Shown in pieces: positions 1-9,566 of a DNA stretch of 64,000 nucleotides. Under the pieces are notes generated by a model. That model saw nothing but the letters and a program-made list of their open reading frames with translations, did not search any database and was not told the DNA's origin. Numbering within the stretch: the stretch's first letter is position 1; each line of letters opens with the position of its first letter. This stretch comes from Phycisphaerales bacterium (GTDB lineage: Bacteria; Planctomycetota; Phycisphaerae; Phycisphaerales; SM1A02), in contig SIAM01000002.1 of NCBI GenBank assembly GCA_009691785.1, positions 33,434 to 97,433 of the forward strand. The letters are read 5' to 3'. The translations under genes and the position numbers were made by a program.

Positions 1-935
1 ACGATGAACTTGTTTTATACGGCGATCGACGCGTCATTGAAGAAACATTCAGTGAGCGCGGAATTTCCGACAAGCGCCTGACCATTGTCGCCACCACCGA
101 AGTCATTGGCATGGAAGAGTCACCTGTTGAGGCGATTCGTTCCAAGCGCGACGCGAGCATGGTTGTGATGGCGAAAGACGCCAGCCCAAAAAATGAAAAT
201 AAACTGCACGCCATTGTGAGCGCGGGCAACACCGGCGCCATGGTGAGCGCGGCGCAAATGCACATGCGTCGCATTCCAAATGTGGTCCGACCTGGCATTG
301 CCGTCACCGTTCCAACTTTCGCTGGCGCCGTGGTGCTGATCGATGTTGGAGCCAATATCGAGCCAAAACCAGTGCATTTGGCGCAGTACGGAGTGATGGG
401 CGCCATCTACGCCAAGATTGCGTGCGGCATTGAAAATCCGCGCGTGGCCATTATGAATGTGGGCGGCGAAGAAGCCAAGGGCACCGATGACATGCGACTT
501 GCGCGCGACATGCTGCGCGCCGCCGCCGGTTTAAATTTCACCGGCTTTGTTGAAGGTCGCGGCGTGTTTGATGGCGAAGCCGATGTGGTGATCACCGATG
601 GCGTGGTTGGAAACGTCATGATTAAACTTGCCGAAGGACTTTCCAAAGGCATCTTCAAAGCGCTGGCGCGTGAAGTGTTGGCGATTGATCCAGAACTTGC
701 GGCGCGCCTTGAGCCCGTTGTAAAAAGTTTGTACGCCAAACATGACTATCACGAGTTTGGTGGCGCGCCTCTTCTTGGCGTGAACGGCATCGCGCTGATT
801 AGCCATGGCTCCAGCCAAGCGCGCACAATTATGAACGCCATCACGCGCATGAAGATGTTCGCGGCTTCAAACATCAACGCGCAAATGAGCGAGCAACTTG
901 GTCTTATGCGTATTTCGGACGAGGTCTCTGCGTGA
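1..935 (+). CDS. plsX: Phosphate acyltransferase PlsX (5' end outside window)
   Basis: PlsX makes acyl-phosphate from acyl-ACP for phospholipid synthesis. The ORF track starts at base 111, but the same frame is open back to base 3 and encodes family sequence (DELVLYGD, then TEVIGMEESPVEAIRSKRD), so the gene is cut by the window edge and 111 is not its start. The SAGNTGAMVSAAQ and EGRGVFDGEADVVITDGVVGN segments are typical of PlsX. The stop overlaps the GTG start of fabH by four bases, indicating translational coupling. It is the first visible gene of a plsX-fab operon. Confidence 0.96.
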   Translation, partial: DELVLYGDRRVIEETFSERGISDKRLTIVATTEVIGMEESPVEAIRSKRDASMVVMAKDASPKNENKLHAIVSAGNTGAMVSAAQMHMRRIPNVVRPGIAVTVPTFAGAVVLIDVGANIEPKPVHLAQYGVMGAIYAKIACGIENPRVAIMNVGGEEAKGTDDMRLARDMLRAAAGLNFTGFVEGRGVFDGEADVVITDGVVGNVMIKLAEGLSKGIFKALAREVLAIDPELAARLEPVVKSLYAKHDYHEFGGAPLLGVNGIALISHGSSQARTIMNAITRMKMFAASNINAQMSEQLGLMRISDEVSA

Positions 936-1936
936 TACAGCCCTCCGGCGCATGCGGCGTCCGGATGGCGGGCACTGGGTCCGCTGTTCCGGAAAAAATT
1001 CTCACCAACGACGATTTGTCGCGCATTCTTGACACCACGGACGAGTGGATCACGCAGCGCACTGGCATTCGTTGCCGCCGCGTGAGCGATCAATCAAAAG
1101 AAGGCACATTTACGCTGTCGCGCGACGCTTTGTGCCGTGCGCTTGATGCCGCCTCCATGAAGGCATCCGACCTGGATTTGCTGATCATTGGAACATGCAC
1201 CGCGGAAATGCGCTGCCCAAGTTTGGCCTGCCGAGTGGCCGGCGATGTGGGCGCCATCAACGCCGGCGCATTTGATGTGACCGCGGCCTGCAGCGGATTT
1301 GTCTACGCGCTGAATGTCGCCGAGACAATGGTGCGCTCGGGTCGATATAAAAATGTTGGCGTGATTGGCGCCGACGCCATGAGCACCATGGTCGACTACC
1401 AAGATCGCTCGGTCAGTATTTTATTTGGCGACGCCGCGGGCGCCGCAATTCTTGTGCCCGACCCAGACTTGAACCGCGGATGCATTTATCAAACGCTGGG
1501 CTCGGATGGCCGCGACTGGACTGGTTTGTACATTCCAAATCGCGCGCAGGAAGTTCCAGAAGCCGACAAGGACAATCCAATTCGTCTTGGCTATTTGCGC
1601 ATGGATGGCCGCGAGATTTTTAAATTTGCCGTGACCAAATTTCGCGAAGTGATCGCCGACGCGCTGGAGAAGACCGGACTGACCGCCGACGACATTAGTC
1701 AAATTGTGTGCCACCAAAGCAACGCGCGCATTATTGAGAACGCCATTGAAAAATTAAAATTGCCGCGTGAAAAAGTTTTGATCAACATTGATCAATATGG
1801 AAATTCCAGCTCTGGAAGCGTTGGCTTGTGCCTGGATCAGGTGTGGCGCGCTGGCAAAGTTCCCGCGGGAAAGCCCATGATTTTGGTGGCTTTTGGTGGC
1901 GGCGTGACTTGGGCTAGCAATGTGTGGAATGTTTAA
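932..1936 (+). CDS. fabH: 3-oxoacyl-ACP synthase III (KAS III)
   Basis: FabH condenses acetyl-CoA with malonyl-ACP to start fatty-acid chains. The 334-residue length is normal for the family. The catalytic triad is visible: Cys120 in VTAACSGF, His261 in VCHQSNARI and Asn291 in QYGNSSSGS. The DTTDEWITQRTGI stretch near residue 35 is the family N-terminal signature. The start is GTG at 932, in a GTGA overlap with the plsX stop. It sits directly upstream of fabD in the usual fab order. Confidence 0.97.
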   Translation: MIQPSGACGVRMAGTGSAVPEKILTNDDLSRILDTTDEWITQRTGIRCRRVSDQSKEGTFTLSRDALCRALDAASMKASDLDLLIIGTCTAEMRCPSLACRVAGDVGAINAGAFDVTAACSGFVYALNVAETMVRSGRYKNVGVIGADAMSTMVDYQDRSVSILFGDAAGAAILVPDPDLNRGCIYQTLGSDGRDWTGLYIPNRAQEVPEADKDNPIRLGYLRMDGREIFKFAVTKFREVIADALEKTGLTADDISQIVCHQSNARIIENAIEKLKLPREKVLINIDQYGNSSSGSVGLCLDQVWRAGKVPAGKPMILVAFGGGVTWASNVWNV

Positions 1937-2015
1937 TTTTTCACGGTCCGTCGGGTGGCGTGGCTAATGTCTTTCTTTCAATTCGCGTGGAGCATTTCCA
2001 CCTAGGAGCGTTTCA

Positions 2016-2984
2016 ATGAGTCTTAATGCAATTTTCTTGGCGCCAGGTCAAGGCGCGCAAAGCGTGGGCATGGGCAAGTCGTGGCACGACGCAAGTCCGG
2101 CCGCGCGCGCCATCTTTGAAGAGGCCAATGACATTGCCCACTTTCATGGCGACGGCACGCTAAGTCAACTTTGCTTTGAAGGTCCCGCTGAGCGGCTGAA
2201 TCAAACAGATGTCAGCCAGCCCGCGCTTTTAGTGTGCGGCATTGCCTGCCACGCTGCGCTTGTGGAGCGACACGGTGAGATTGAAATTTCCGGAACGCTT
2301 GGACTTTCGCTTGGCGAGTACACGGCGCTGGCATTGGCGGGCGCGTTCACCTGGCAAGACGCGCTGCGACTTGTTCTTATTCGCGGCCGTCTTATGCAAG
2401 AAGCTGCCGTTGCAAGCCAAGGTGGAATGGTTGCTCTGATTGGCGCCGACGAGGAAAAAGCCAACGCGGTGTGCTTGGCCGCGGCGCAAGATGGAGTGCT
2501 TGTGCCCGCCAACTTCAACGCGCCGGGACAAATTGTGTTAAGCGGTCACGCTGTGGCATGCGATCGGGCCTGTGTTGAAGCCAGCAAACTTGGCCTGCGC
2601 GCCAGCAAACTGACCGTGGCGGGCGCGTTTCATAGCCCACTCATGCAACCCGCCGCACACGGCATGACCAAGGCCTTGGCGGATGTGCATATTCACCCGC
2701 TGAAATGCCCAGTGTGGAGCAATGTCACGGGCAAGCCGCACCACATGAATGAGCCGCAAAGCGTGCGGAAATTGTTGGTGGATCAACTGGTGCAACCCGT
2801 GCGTTGGGACGCTTGCTGCGCCGATATGATTGCATGGCGCGCATCCAAGGAACTGGAAGGCATTTGCAAGGTGTATGAACTTGCGCCAGGCACCGTGCTG
2901 CGCGGATTGATGCGACGAATTCACAAAGCCACTGAGGTCACGACACATGATTCAATTGCGGAAACTCACAATGCAAAAAGTTAA
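2016..2984 (+). CDS. fabD: Malonyl-CoA:ACP transacylase
   Basis: FabD moves malonyl groups from CoA to ACP for chain elongation. The protein has the N-terminal APGQGAQ motif, the nucleophile Ser98 in GLSLGEYTAL (the more common form is GHSLGE, so His is replaced by Leu) and the catalytic His206 in GAFHSPLM. Its 322 residues match the family. A good ribosome site (TAGGAG) precedes the ATG at 2016. The last 38 bases overlap the next ORF, a lipoprotein, in another frame. Confidence 0.96.
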   Translation: MSLNAIFLAPGQGAQSVGMGKSWHDASPAARAIFEEANDIAHFHGDGTLSQLCFEGPAERLNQTDVSQPALLVCGIACHAALVERHGEIEISGTLGLSLGEYTALALAGAFTWQDALRLVLIRGRLMQEAAVASQGGMVALIGADEEKANAVCLAAAQDGVLVPANFNAPGQIVLSGHAVACDRACVEASKLGLRASKLTVAGAFHSPLMQPAAHGMTKALADVHIHPLKCPVWSNVTGKPHHMNEPQSVRKLLVDQLVQPVRWDACCADMIAWRASKELEGICKVYELAPGTVLRGLMRRIHKATEVTTHDSIAETHNAKS

Positions 2985-3750
2985 TTTAGTTTCAACATTG
3001 CGCGCCACGCTTTCATGCGCCTCTCTCTTGACACTGGTCATTGCGTGCGGCAAGACCGAATCCAACCAGCAACCCGAGGCCGCAGAAGCGCAGCCGGTGG
3101 CGGTGGTGGAAGAGGCGCCCAAAGAATCACTCAACGACATGATGAAGCGCCTTGGCATTGATAAGCGCGTTCGCGTTGAGGATGGCGACAAAGCCCCAAG
3201 CAATCCCATTCAAGCCGAAGTTATCGTTGTGTTTTTTGACGCCATGGTGCACGGCAACGCGGCTAAATTAAAGCCGCTGCTCAGTCCACAAGACCAAGCC
3301 GTGTTGGCTGATATGCAAGCAAGCGGCCAATGGAAATCCGCCACAGAAAATATCAACCGCGTGAACGTGGGTTGGATCACGGGCACTGAACCAGACACGC
3401 TTTCAGTGTTGGGGTTTTTCTCAACTGGCGATACATTCGCCGCGCAACTGTGGTCACTTTCATCTGGAGCAAATGATCAGCCTTTGGTCATGACCGCTCT
3501 TGCGTCGCCCCAAAAAATTGAAGAAAAACTACAAGGAAGCAAGACTGCCGATCGCATCAAGCAATGGTTAACATTGAATAAATTAGAGCTAAGCGAAGCC
3601 AAAAAACCCGACGAAACAATTGAGGTTCCTCAACAAGATCGCTCGATCAAGGGGGACGCGCCCGGCCGTTCAGGTTCGGACGATGATCCGCCGCGCCCCT
3701 CTTCACGCCCAGGCAAGAGAGCCCCCAGCGACCCTGTTGAAAAACCATAA
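2947..3750 (+). CDS. Lipoprotein of unknown function inside the fab operon
   Basis: I do not recognise this 267-residue protein. It has a positively charged N-terminus, a hydrophobic stretch and a lipobox ending LVIAC-G, so it is probably a lipid-anchored envelope protein. The mature part starts with a Gln/Glu/Ala-rich linker, has a globular middle (about residues 90-210) and ends in a Pro/Arg/Asp-rich tail that looks disordered. The ATG at 2947 lies within fabD and has a GAGG element at usable distance; a second in-frame ATG at 2971 is possible. Lying between fabD and fabG, it is likely co-transcribed with the fatty-acid genes. Confidence 0.75.
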   Translation: MIQLRKLTMQKVNLVSTLRATLSCASLLTLVIACGKTESNQQPEAAEAQPVAVVEEAPKESLNDMMKRLGIDKRVRVEDGDKAPSNPIQAEVIVVFFDAMVHGNAAKLKPLLSPQDQAVLADMQASGQWKSATENINRVNVGWITGTEPDTLSVLGFFSTGDTFAAQLWSLSSGANDQPLVMTALASPQKIEEKLQGSKTADRIKQWLTLNKLELSEAKKPDETIEVPQQDRSIKGDAPGRSGSDDDPPRPSSRPGKRAPSDPVEKP

Positions 3751-3877
3751 TAATTTTGCGCGCAAATTAAATAATTCATGCCTGCGTTGCTTTATGTGTT
3801 GACATCCATATGAACTCATAAATAATTTTATTAGCTACACTTCTGCACGAATTGAAATTTCTTCAACAGGAGATTGC

Positions 3878-4615
3878 ATCATCGAAAAGCGAGTAGCCAT
3901 TGTCACTGGCGCCAGCCGAGGAATTGGAAAAGCCATTGCGCAACGCTTGGCAAAAGATGGCCGCCATGTTGTTGGCGTGGCGCGCACCGATGCCAACCTT
4001 GCCGGTGTGATAGCCGCCGTGCAAGCCGATGGCGGTTCCATGGAAGGCATGGCTTGTGATGTGGCCGATGGCGTTGCGCTTGCCGCGTTGGTTGAGGCTG
4101 TTGCGGAAAAGCATGGTCGCCTAGATATTTTGGTGAACAACGCCGGCATTACCCGCGACGGATTGCTGCTGCGCATGAGCGATCAAGATTTTGACGAGGT
4201 GATTCAAGTGAATTTACGCAGCGCGTTTGTCACCTGCCGCGCCGCCGCGCGCCCCATGATGCGCGGACGCTGGGGCCGCATTGTGAATGTCGGCAGCGTG
4301 AGCGGTTTGATGGGAAATGCGGGGCAAGTGAACTATTCCACCGCCAAAGCCGCGCTTGTTGGCATGACCAAATCAATCGCCCGCGAGCTTGGTTCCAAAG
4401 GCTTAACCGCCAATTTGATTGCGCCAGGATTTATTGAAACCGACATGACCGCTAGTTTGCCGCCACAAGTGAAGGAGGCTGCCCTGCCAAGCATTCCGCT
4501 TCGGCGCTTTGGTCTTCCCGCGGATATCGCCGCTGCGGTGGCGTTTATCACTAGCGAAGAAGCGAGTTACATCACGGGGCAAGTCCTTGCCGTTGACGGC
4601 GGCATGTCCATGTGA
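3878..4615 (+). CDS. fabG: 3-oxoacyl-ACP reductase, apparent ATC start
   Basis: FabG is the NADPH-dependent ketoacyl-ACP reductase of fatty-acid elongation, a classical short-chain dehydrogenase. Visible motifs are TGASRGIG (cofactor loop), NNAG, the catalytic Ser in VGSVSG, Tyr in NYSTAK and Lys four residues later. The ORF track begins at a TTG (3947), which would cut off the cofactor loop. Reading back, the frame stays open to a TGA at 3800 and contains no ATG, GTG, TTG or CTG before the conserved N-terminus. A strong AGGAG (3868-3872) stands five bases before ATC ATC GAA AAG, so initiation at ATC 3878 (or 3881) is the best model, giving 245 residues. A sequence error changing ATG is the alternative. 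Confidence 0.9.
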   Translation: MIEKRVAIVTGASRGIGKAIAQRLAKDGRHVVGVARTDANLAGVIAAVQADGGSMEGMACDVADGVALAALVEAVAEKHGRLDILVNNAGITRDGLLLRMSDQDFDEVIQVNLRSAFVTCRAAARPMMRGRWGRIVNVGSVSGLMGNAGQVNYSTAKAALVGMTKSIARELGSKGLTANLIAPGFIETDMTASLPPQVKEAALPSIPLRRFGLPADIAAAVAFITSEEASYITGQVLAVDGGMSM

Positions 4616-4702
4616 TTGTGAAATATGATGTGTGCATGAATGTGTAATTTCCGTTAAGATCCCAAACTTCAGACCTGTCCATTTTTGATTTAGGAGAAGC
4701 CC

Positions 4703-4960
4703 GTGACCGAGCAAGAGATTGAAACAAAAGTAATTGGAATCGTCGCTGAACAAATGGGTGTTGATAAAGATCAGATCACCCGCGACACCAGTTTCACCAA
4801 TGACCTCAACGCCGACAGCCTTGACACGGTCGAGCTTGTTATGGAGCTTGAGGAGGAATTTGACACTCAAATTCCGGATGAGCAAGCCGAAAAGATCCAC
4901 ACCGTGGGTCAAGCGGTGGACTTCATCAACAAGAACTTATCCAGCGGCAAGGACAAGTGA
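4703..4960 (+). CDS. acpP: Acyl carrier protein
   Basis: This is a small acidic carrier protein of 85 residues. The phosphopantetheine site is Ser39 in [12 protein letters not shown], an exact family signature. A GTG start follows TAGGAGAAGCCC, a strong ribosome site. Its position between fabG and fabF is the standard arrangement and supports a role in the type II fatty-acid synthase. Confidence 0.97.
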   Translation: MTEQEIETKVIGIVAEQMGVDKDQITRDTSFTNDLNADSLDTVELVMELEEEFDTQIPDEQAEKIHTVGQAVDFINKNLSSGKDK

Positions 4961-5001
4961 CGCGCGAGGCTTCTTTAGTCTCGATCGCGTAAAATATTCC
5001 C

Positions 5002-6264
5002 ATGCGAACCATCACGCTTCGCCGCGTCGTGGTCACAGGACTCGGCGCAATCACCGATGTCGGTCTGGATGTCGACTCTTTTTGGGCTTCCCTTTTGGCG
5101 GGCAAGTCTGGAATTGGACCCATTACCAATTTCCCGCAAAATGAGGAGTGGACAACACGTTTTGGCGGTGAAGTCCGCGGCTTTGATTTGGAAAAACATG
5201 CGGGCATTGATGGGCGCGAATCCAGACGCATGGACAACTTTGCCATCTACGGCTTGGGCGCGGCAACTCAGGCTGCGAACGACTGCGGAATTGATTTCAC
5301 AACTGGCGATCCTGATCGCCGCGGCGTTGCTGTTGGCAGCGGCGTTGGTGGCATCAACACAATTGAGACTGGCTTGTACAAACTTTTGGAGAGCGGCCCG
5401 CGCAAAGTGAGCCCGTTCATTGTTCCGCGACTCATGGTCAACGCATGCGCTGGTCAAATTAGCATTCGCTACAACTTGCGTGGCTTCAACATTGCCACGG
5501 CAACGGCTTGCGCCTCTGGCTCGCATTCAATCGGCGCCGCGTACCATGCCATTCAACGCAATGACGTCGATGTCATGTTCGCTGGCGGCGCTGAAAGTGG
5601 AATTGGTCCCGTGTGCGTGGCGGCTTTCAGCGCCATGAAAGCGCTCAGCACTCGCAACGATGATCCACCGAAAGCCAGCCGTCCATTTGACAAGGACCGC
5701 GATGGATTTGTGCTGGCCGACGGCGCCGCCATTTTGGTGCTGGAGGAATTGGAGCACGCCAAGAAGCGCGGCGCTAAGATTTACGCGGAAATTATTGGCT
5801 ACGGTTCCAGCGGCGACGCATTTCACATTGCGGCGCCAGATGAGCAAGGTTCCGGCGCCAAGCGCTCCATGGCATGGGCGCTGCGCGATGGGCAAGTGAA
5901 TCCCGAACAAATTGGCTACATCAACGCGCACGGAACCAGCACTCCGCTAGGTGACCGCGCTGAGGTGAATGCGGTCAAGCAACTCTTCGGCGCGCACGCT
6001 TACACATTAGCTATGAGCAGCACCAAAGGTGTCACGGGTCACGCGCTTGGCGCGGCGGGCGGCATTGAAAGTATCGCCACCATCTTGGCCATTCACAAAG
6101 GCGTCTTGCCCCCCACCATTAATTTGGACAACCCCGACGAGGGAATGGATTTAAATTTTGTGGCGCACACGCCGCAAGAACGCAAACTTGATTTTGCCAT
6201 CAACAATTCATTTGGATTTGGCGGTCACAACACCAGCCTTATCTTTTGCCGCTTCAACGGCTAA
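5002..6264 (+). CDS. fabF: 3-oxoacyl-ACP synthase II (KAS II)
   Basis: FabF elongates acyl-ACP by condensation with malonyl-ACP. The Cys-His-His triad is complete: Cys170 in TATACASGSHS, His310 in NAHGTSTPLGD and His347 in TKGVTGHALGAAGG. The C-terminal NNSFGFGGHN signature is present. The 420-residue length is typical. It closes the fab run; the next gene starts 27 bases later on the same strand but is unrelated in function. Confidence 0.97.
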   Translation: MRTITLRRVVVTGLGAITDVGLDVDSFWASLLAGKSGIGPITNFPQNEEWTTRFGGEVRGFDLEKHAGIDGRESRRMDNFAIYGLGAATQAANDCGIDFTTGDPDRRGVAVGSGVGGINTIETGLYKLLESGPRKVSPFIVPRLMVNACAGQISIRYNLRGFNIATATACASGSHSIGAAYHAIQRNDVDVMFAGGAESGIGPVCVAAFSAMKALSTRNDDPPKASRPFDKDRDGFVLADGAAILVLEELEHAKKRGAKIYAEIIGYGSSGDAFHIAAPDEQGSGAKRSMAWALRDGQVNPEQIGYINAHGTSTPLGDRAEVNAVKQLFGAHAYTLAMSSTKGVTGHALGAAGGIESIATILAIHKGVLPPTINLDNPDEGMDLNFVAHTPQERKLDFAINNSFGFGGHNTSLIFCRFNG

Positions 6265-6291
6265 TCTCGTCGCCCTTACAATCCCCAACAC

Positions 6292-8307
6292 ATGCCACGA
6301 AATATTCCAGTTGGTAACGGCGACATGTTGGTGGCTTTTGACGACCTCTATCGCATTCGCGATTTGTATTGGCCGCATGTTGGTCAACCAAACCACACCT
6401 GCGGACACTTGCAACGCTTTGGCGTTTGGGCCGACGGACAATTTGCGTGGATGGATAGCCCGGGTTGGTCGCGCAGTTTTTCATACAAGCACAACACGTT
6501 GCTGACCGAGGTGCGTTTGCGCAATGAGCGCCTTGGCCTTGAGTTGCTGTGCCACGACGCGGTCGACTATTGGAGCCCCGTGTATTTTCGCCAAGTGATT
6601 GTCACGGATCTGTGGAACCGTCCGCGCGATGTGCGCGTGTTTTTTCACGCGGATTTAAGCGTGAATGAAAGCCCCGTGGGCGACACCGTGGCCTTTGATC
6701 CGCAAACTGGCGGCTTGATTCACTACAAAAACGATTTCTACTTTTTGTTCAACGGCAGCCATCCAGCCGGAGTTGGCGTGACCACCTACGCCACGGGCGC
6801 CAAAAGAATTGGCGAGGCCGAAGGCACGTGGCGCGACGCCGAGGACGGCATGTTGAGCCGCAACAGCATTGCGCAAGGCAGCGTGGACAGCGCCGTTGGC
6901 TTTCAACTTACGCTTGCTCCAAATGGCAGCGAGACATGCGTGTACTGGATCGCGGCCGGAAAAAGTTACGACGAAGTGCACGCGCTAAACCAGAAGGTCT
7001 GCGACAAAACTCCGCAACGCATGCTGGATCGCACCGAGGCGTATTGGCGTTTATGGTCGCGGCAGGAATTTTCTGGCGACGATCCGCTTCCAAAACATTT
7101 GCAGCAGTTGCAGACGCGCAGTTTGCTGATCGCACGCACGCAAATTGACAATGGTGGCGCCATTATTGCCGCGAATGATTACGACATCACACACTTCGCG
7201 GGCGACACCTATTCCTACATGTGGCCGCGCGACGGCGCGTTGGTGGCGCAATCATTGGTGTTGTCTGGGCAAAGCGAACTCAGTCGAAAATTTTTCCGCT
7301 TCTGCGAACGCGTGCGCCATCCCGATGGATATTTCCACCACAAGTACAACCCCAATGGAACGGTGGCTTCAAGTTGGCATCCGTGGCTCACGGAAAAGCC
7401 TTCGCTGCTGCCCATTCAACAAGATGAAACCGCGCTTATTCCCTGGGCTTTACGCCAACATTTTGTGAAATTCCGCGACGTGGAATTCATCAAGTCGCTG
7501 TACAACCCGCTGATTGTTGACACCGCGAATTGGATGATTTCATATCGCGACCACCACGGTTTGCCGCTTCCAAGTTGGGACTTGTGGGAGGAGCGGCGCG
7601 GCGTGCACTTGTTCACCGTGTGCGCAACCATTGGCGGCTTGCTTGCGGCAAGTCAATTTGCGCAGGACATGGGCGCACATGATCGCGCCACCGATTTCAG
7701 CGAGGCGGCGGACCGCATGCGCCTGGCCATGTTGAAACAAATGTGGGATCCAGAGCGCCGCTTGTTCGCGCGCACCGCCATCGCCGCCGAAGATGGTTCA
7801 TATCGTCTTGACTTCACCTTGGACGCGTCGGCATATGCGTTGTTCGCCTTTGATGTGTTGCCCGCCAACGACTCGCGTGTGTGCGACCACATGCGCGCCA
7901 TCCGCGATCGCCTTTGGGTGCGCACCGAAATTGGCGGCATAGCGCGCTACGAGCGCGACCCGTACCAGCAAGTTGAACACAAGGAACTGGAAAATGTTCC
8001 GGGCAATCCCTGGGTGATTTGCACGCTGTGGTTCGCGCAGTGGCTGATTGCCAAGGCCACATCCATCAACGAACTTGACGAGGCCATTCCCTATCTTGAA
8101 TGGACCAATTGGCGCGCCTCTTCCAGCGGCGTGCTGGCCGAGCAATACCATCCCTACACTGGCGCGCAAATTTCTGTGAGCCCGCTGACATGGAGCCACG
8201 CCACGCTCATCACAACCTCCATGCAATATCGCCTGCGGCACGTGGAATTAACCAACGCCCATGCCGCGGCGGCGCGTGACGCCCTGATTGATGGCGCATC
8301 CGCATAA
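6292..8307 (+). CDS. Glycoside hydrolase family 15 (glucoamylase-like) protein
   Basis: This 671-residue protein has the bacterial GH15 layout: an N-terminal beta-sandwich region (about 1-260) and an alpha/alpha-barrel. Barrel motifs include DTYSYMWPRDGALVA near residue 305, a candidate general acid at Glu433/Glu434 in SWDLWEER and a candidate general base at Glu617 in GVLAEQ. The family hydrolyses terminal alpha-glucosidic bonds in glucans or trehalose-type substrates; the exact substrate cannot be read from sequence. No signal peptide is visible, so it is probably cytoplasmic, acting on storage glucan or trehalose. It may be read through from fabF (27-base gap). Confidence 0.88.
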   Translation: MPRNIPVGNGDMLVAFDDLYRIRDLYWPHVGQPNHTCGHLQRFGVWADGQFAWMDSPGWSRSFSYKHNTLLTEVRLRNERLGLELLCHDAVDYWSPVYFRQVIVTDLWNRPRDVRVFFHADLSVNESPVGDTVAFDPQTGGLIHYKNDFYFLFNGSHPAGVGVTTYATGAKRIGEAEGTWRDAEDGMLSRNSIAQGSVDSAVGFQLTLAPNGSETCVYWIAAGKSYDEVHALNQKVCDKTPQRMLDRTEAYWRLWSRQEFSGDDPLPKHLQQLQTRSLLIARTQIDNGGAIIAANDYDITHFAGDTYSYMWPRDGALVAQSLVLSGQSELSRKFFRFCERVRHPDGYFHHKYNPNGTVASSWHPWLTEKPSLLPIQQDETALIPWALRQHFVKFRDVEFIKSLYNPLIVDTANWMISYRDHHGLPLPSWDLWEERRGVHLFTVCATIGGLLAASQFAQDMGAHDRATDFSEAADRMRLAMLKQMWDPERRLFARTAIAAEDGSYRLDFTLDASAYALFAFDVLPANDSRVCDHMRAIRDRLWVRTEIGGIARYERDPYQQVEHKELENVPGNPWVICTLWFAQWLIAKATSINELDEAIPYLEWTNWRASSSGVLAEQYHPYTGAQISVSPLTWSHATLITTSMQYRLRHVELTNAHAAAARDALIDGASA

Positions 8308-8405
8308 ACAAGCAATATTGGGCTTCAAAACAAGCAAAATACAATTTCAACCAATCCTTTGCACGGCAAGTGAATCTGACCTTTGAAATCGGCGAATAAA
8401 TCCGA

Positions 8406-9515
8406 GTGAAATCCTCCAGACTTGAAGCTGCCCATCTCATTGAATCATCCAACCGCGCCATTGCCACGTGGACGGTTGACCAACATTATTGCAAAGACAA
8501 CACCATAGAGGAGCGTTACGGCGCGAATGGCAGGCGCATGTGGAACCAAGAAGTGGTTTCACGAATCGCCCACTTGGCTGAAGCCGTGGCTTTGGATAGA
8601 GAGAAAATTTTCATTAGCAACGCGTTGTGGTCCAAGACGGCGTTCATAGCCCGTGAATTAAACTCGGCTGATCTAACCGAAAATTTAAATTGCATGGTGA
8701 GCGTCTTGATTGAGCAGCTTCCAAAAGCGATTTCGGATTTGACCACGCCCATAATTGTCCATGCCGTTGAAACGCTGCTGAACAATCAAGAATGCGTGGT
8801 CAGTCCAATGTCGATTGCGGGAACTTCACGCGACCTAGCGCGCATGTATCTAATGCATTTGCTGCGGCGTGACCGCGCTGAGGCGGAGCGTTTCGTTTCA
8901 GATCTGTCCAAAAACGGCCTGACATTTTCTCAAATATGCGAGGGAATATTCGCGCTAGCCATGTTGGAGATTGGTCACATGTGGCACATCCAAGAAGCCA
9001 GCATTGCCGACGAACATTATTGCACCAATGCGACACAACAAATCTTGGAAGTGCTTCGTTCCAAGACTCCGCGCAAGGCCAGCAATGGATATCTCATGGT
9101 TGCCGCCTCCGTGGGCGGCGACATGCATGATCTTGGCATTCGAATTTTGTCAGCCATTTATGAAACCGAAGGCTGGAACGTGGAGTTTTTGGGAGCCAAC
9201 ACTCCCGCGCAGGAAATTGCCAACTCCATTGCGCCGCAGTCGTTTCGTGGCGGCGCCGATCTTTTGGCGCTGAGTGCCACAACAAGTTTGCGCATCCGCA
9301 CGGTTCAAGAAGTCATCGCCTCTGTGCGCGCCTCGCCCAATGGAAAGCTCATTCCTATTTTGGTGGGTGGTCAACCATTTCAACACATACATGATCTCTG
9401 GCAAGTTGTTGGCGCCAACGCGCAATCCCCAACCGCCTCCGCATCTCTTGAAATTGCGCTTCAACTTGTGATTGACTCTCACTTGAAGAAACCAAAAGAC
9501 AGACGCATAGATTAA
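8406..9515 (+). CDS. Cobalamin-binding sensor protein with CarH-like cap, no HTH
   Basis: The C-terminal part is a B12-binding Rossmann domain (about residues 227-360) with the DxHxxG motif as DMHDLG (239-244), whose His is the lower cobalt ligand in base-off/His-on proteins. The preceding helical cap (about 137-215) carries W193-x9-E203-H204, the signature of light-responsive adenosylcobalamin photoreceptors of the CarH/LitR type. The N-terminal 130 residues are helical in character and are not a MerR DNA-binding domain. This looks like a stand-alone cobalamin (light or redox) sensor that may act through protein contacts. The start is GTG at 8406. Neighbours do not reveal the output. Confidence 0.82.
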   Translation: MKSSRLEAAHLIESSNRAIATWTVDQHYCKDNTIEERYGANGRRMWNQEVVSRIAHLAEAVALDREKIFISNALWSKTAFIARELNSADLTENLNCMVSVLIEQLPKAISDLTTPIIVHAVETLLNNQECVVSPMSIAGTSRDLARMYLMHLLRRDRAEAERFVSDLSKNGLTFSQICEGIFALAMLEIGHMWHIQEASIADEHYCTNATQQILEVLRSKTPRKASNGYLMVAASVGGDMHDLGIRILSAIYETEGWNVEFLGANTPAQEIANSIAPQSFRGGADLLALSATTSLRIRTVQEVIASVRASPNGKLIPILVGGQPFQHIHDLWQVVGANAQSPTASASLEIALQLVIDSHLKKPKDRRID

Positions 9516-9566
9516 AGCGATCAACGTTCGTTGCGCATAGATGCAATGAGGTGGATCAATCGCGCA

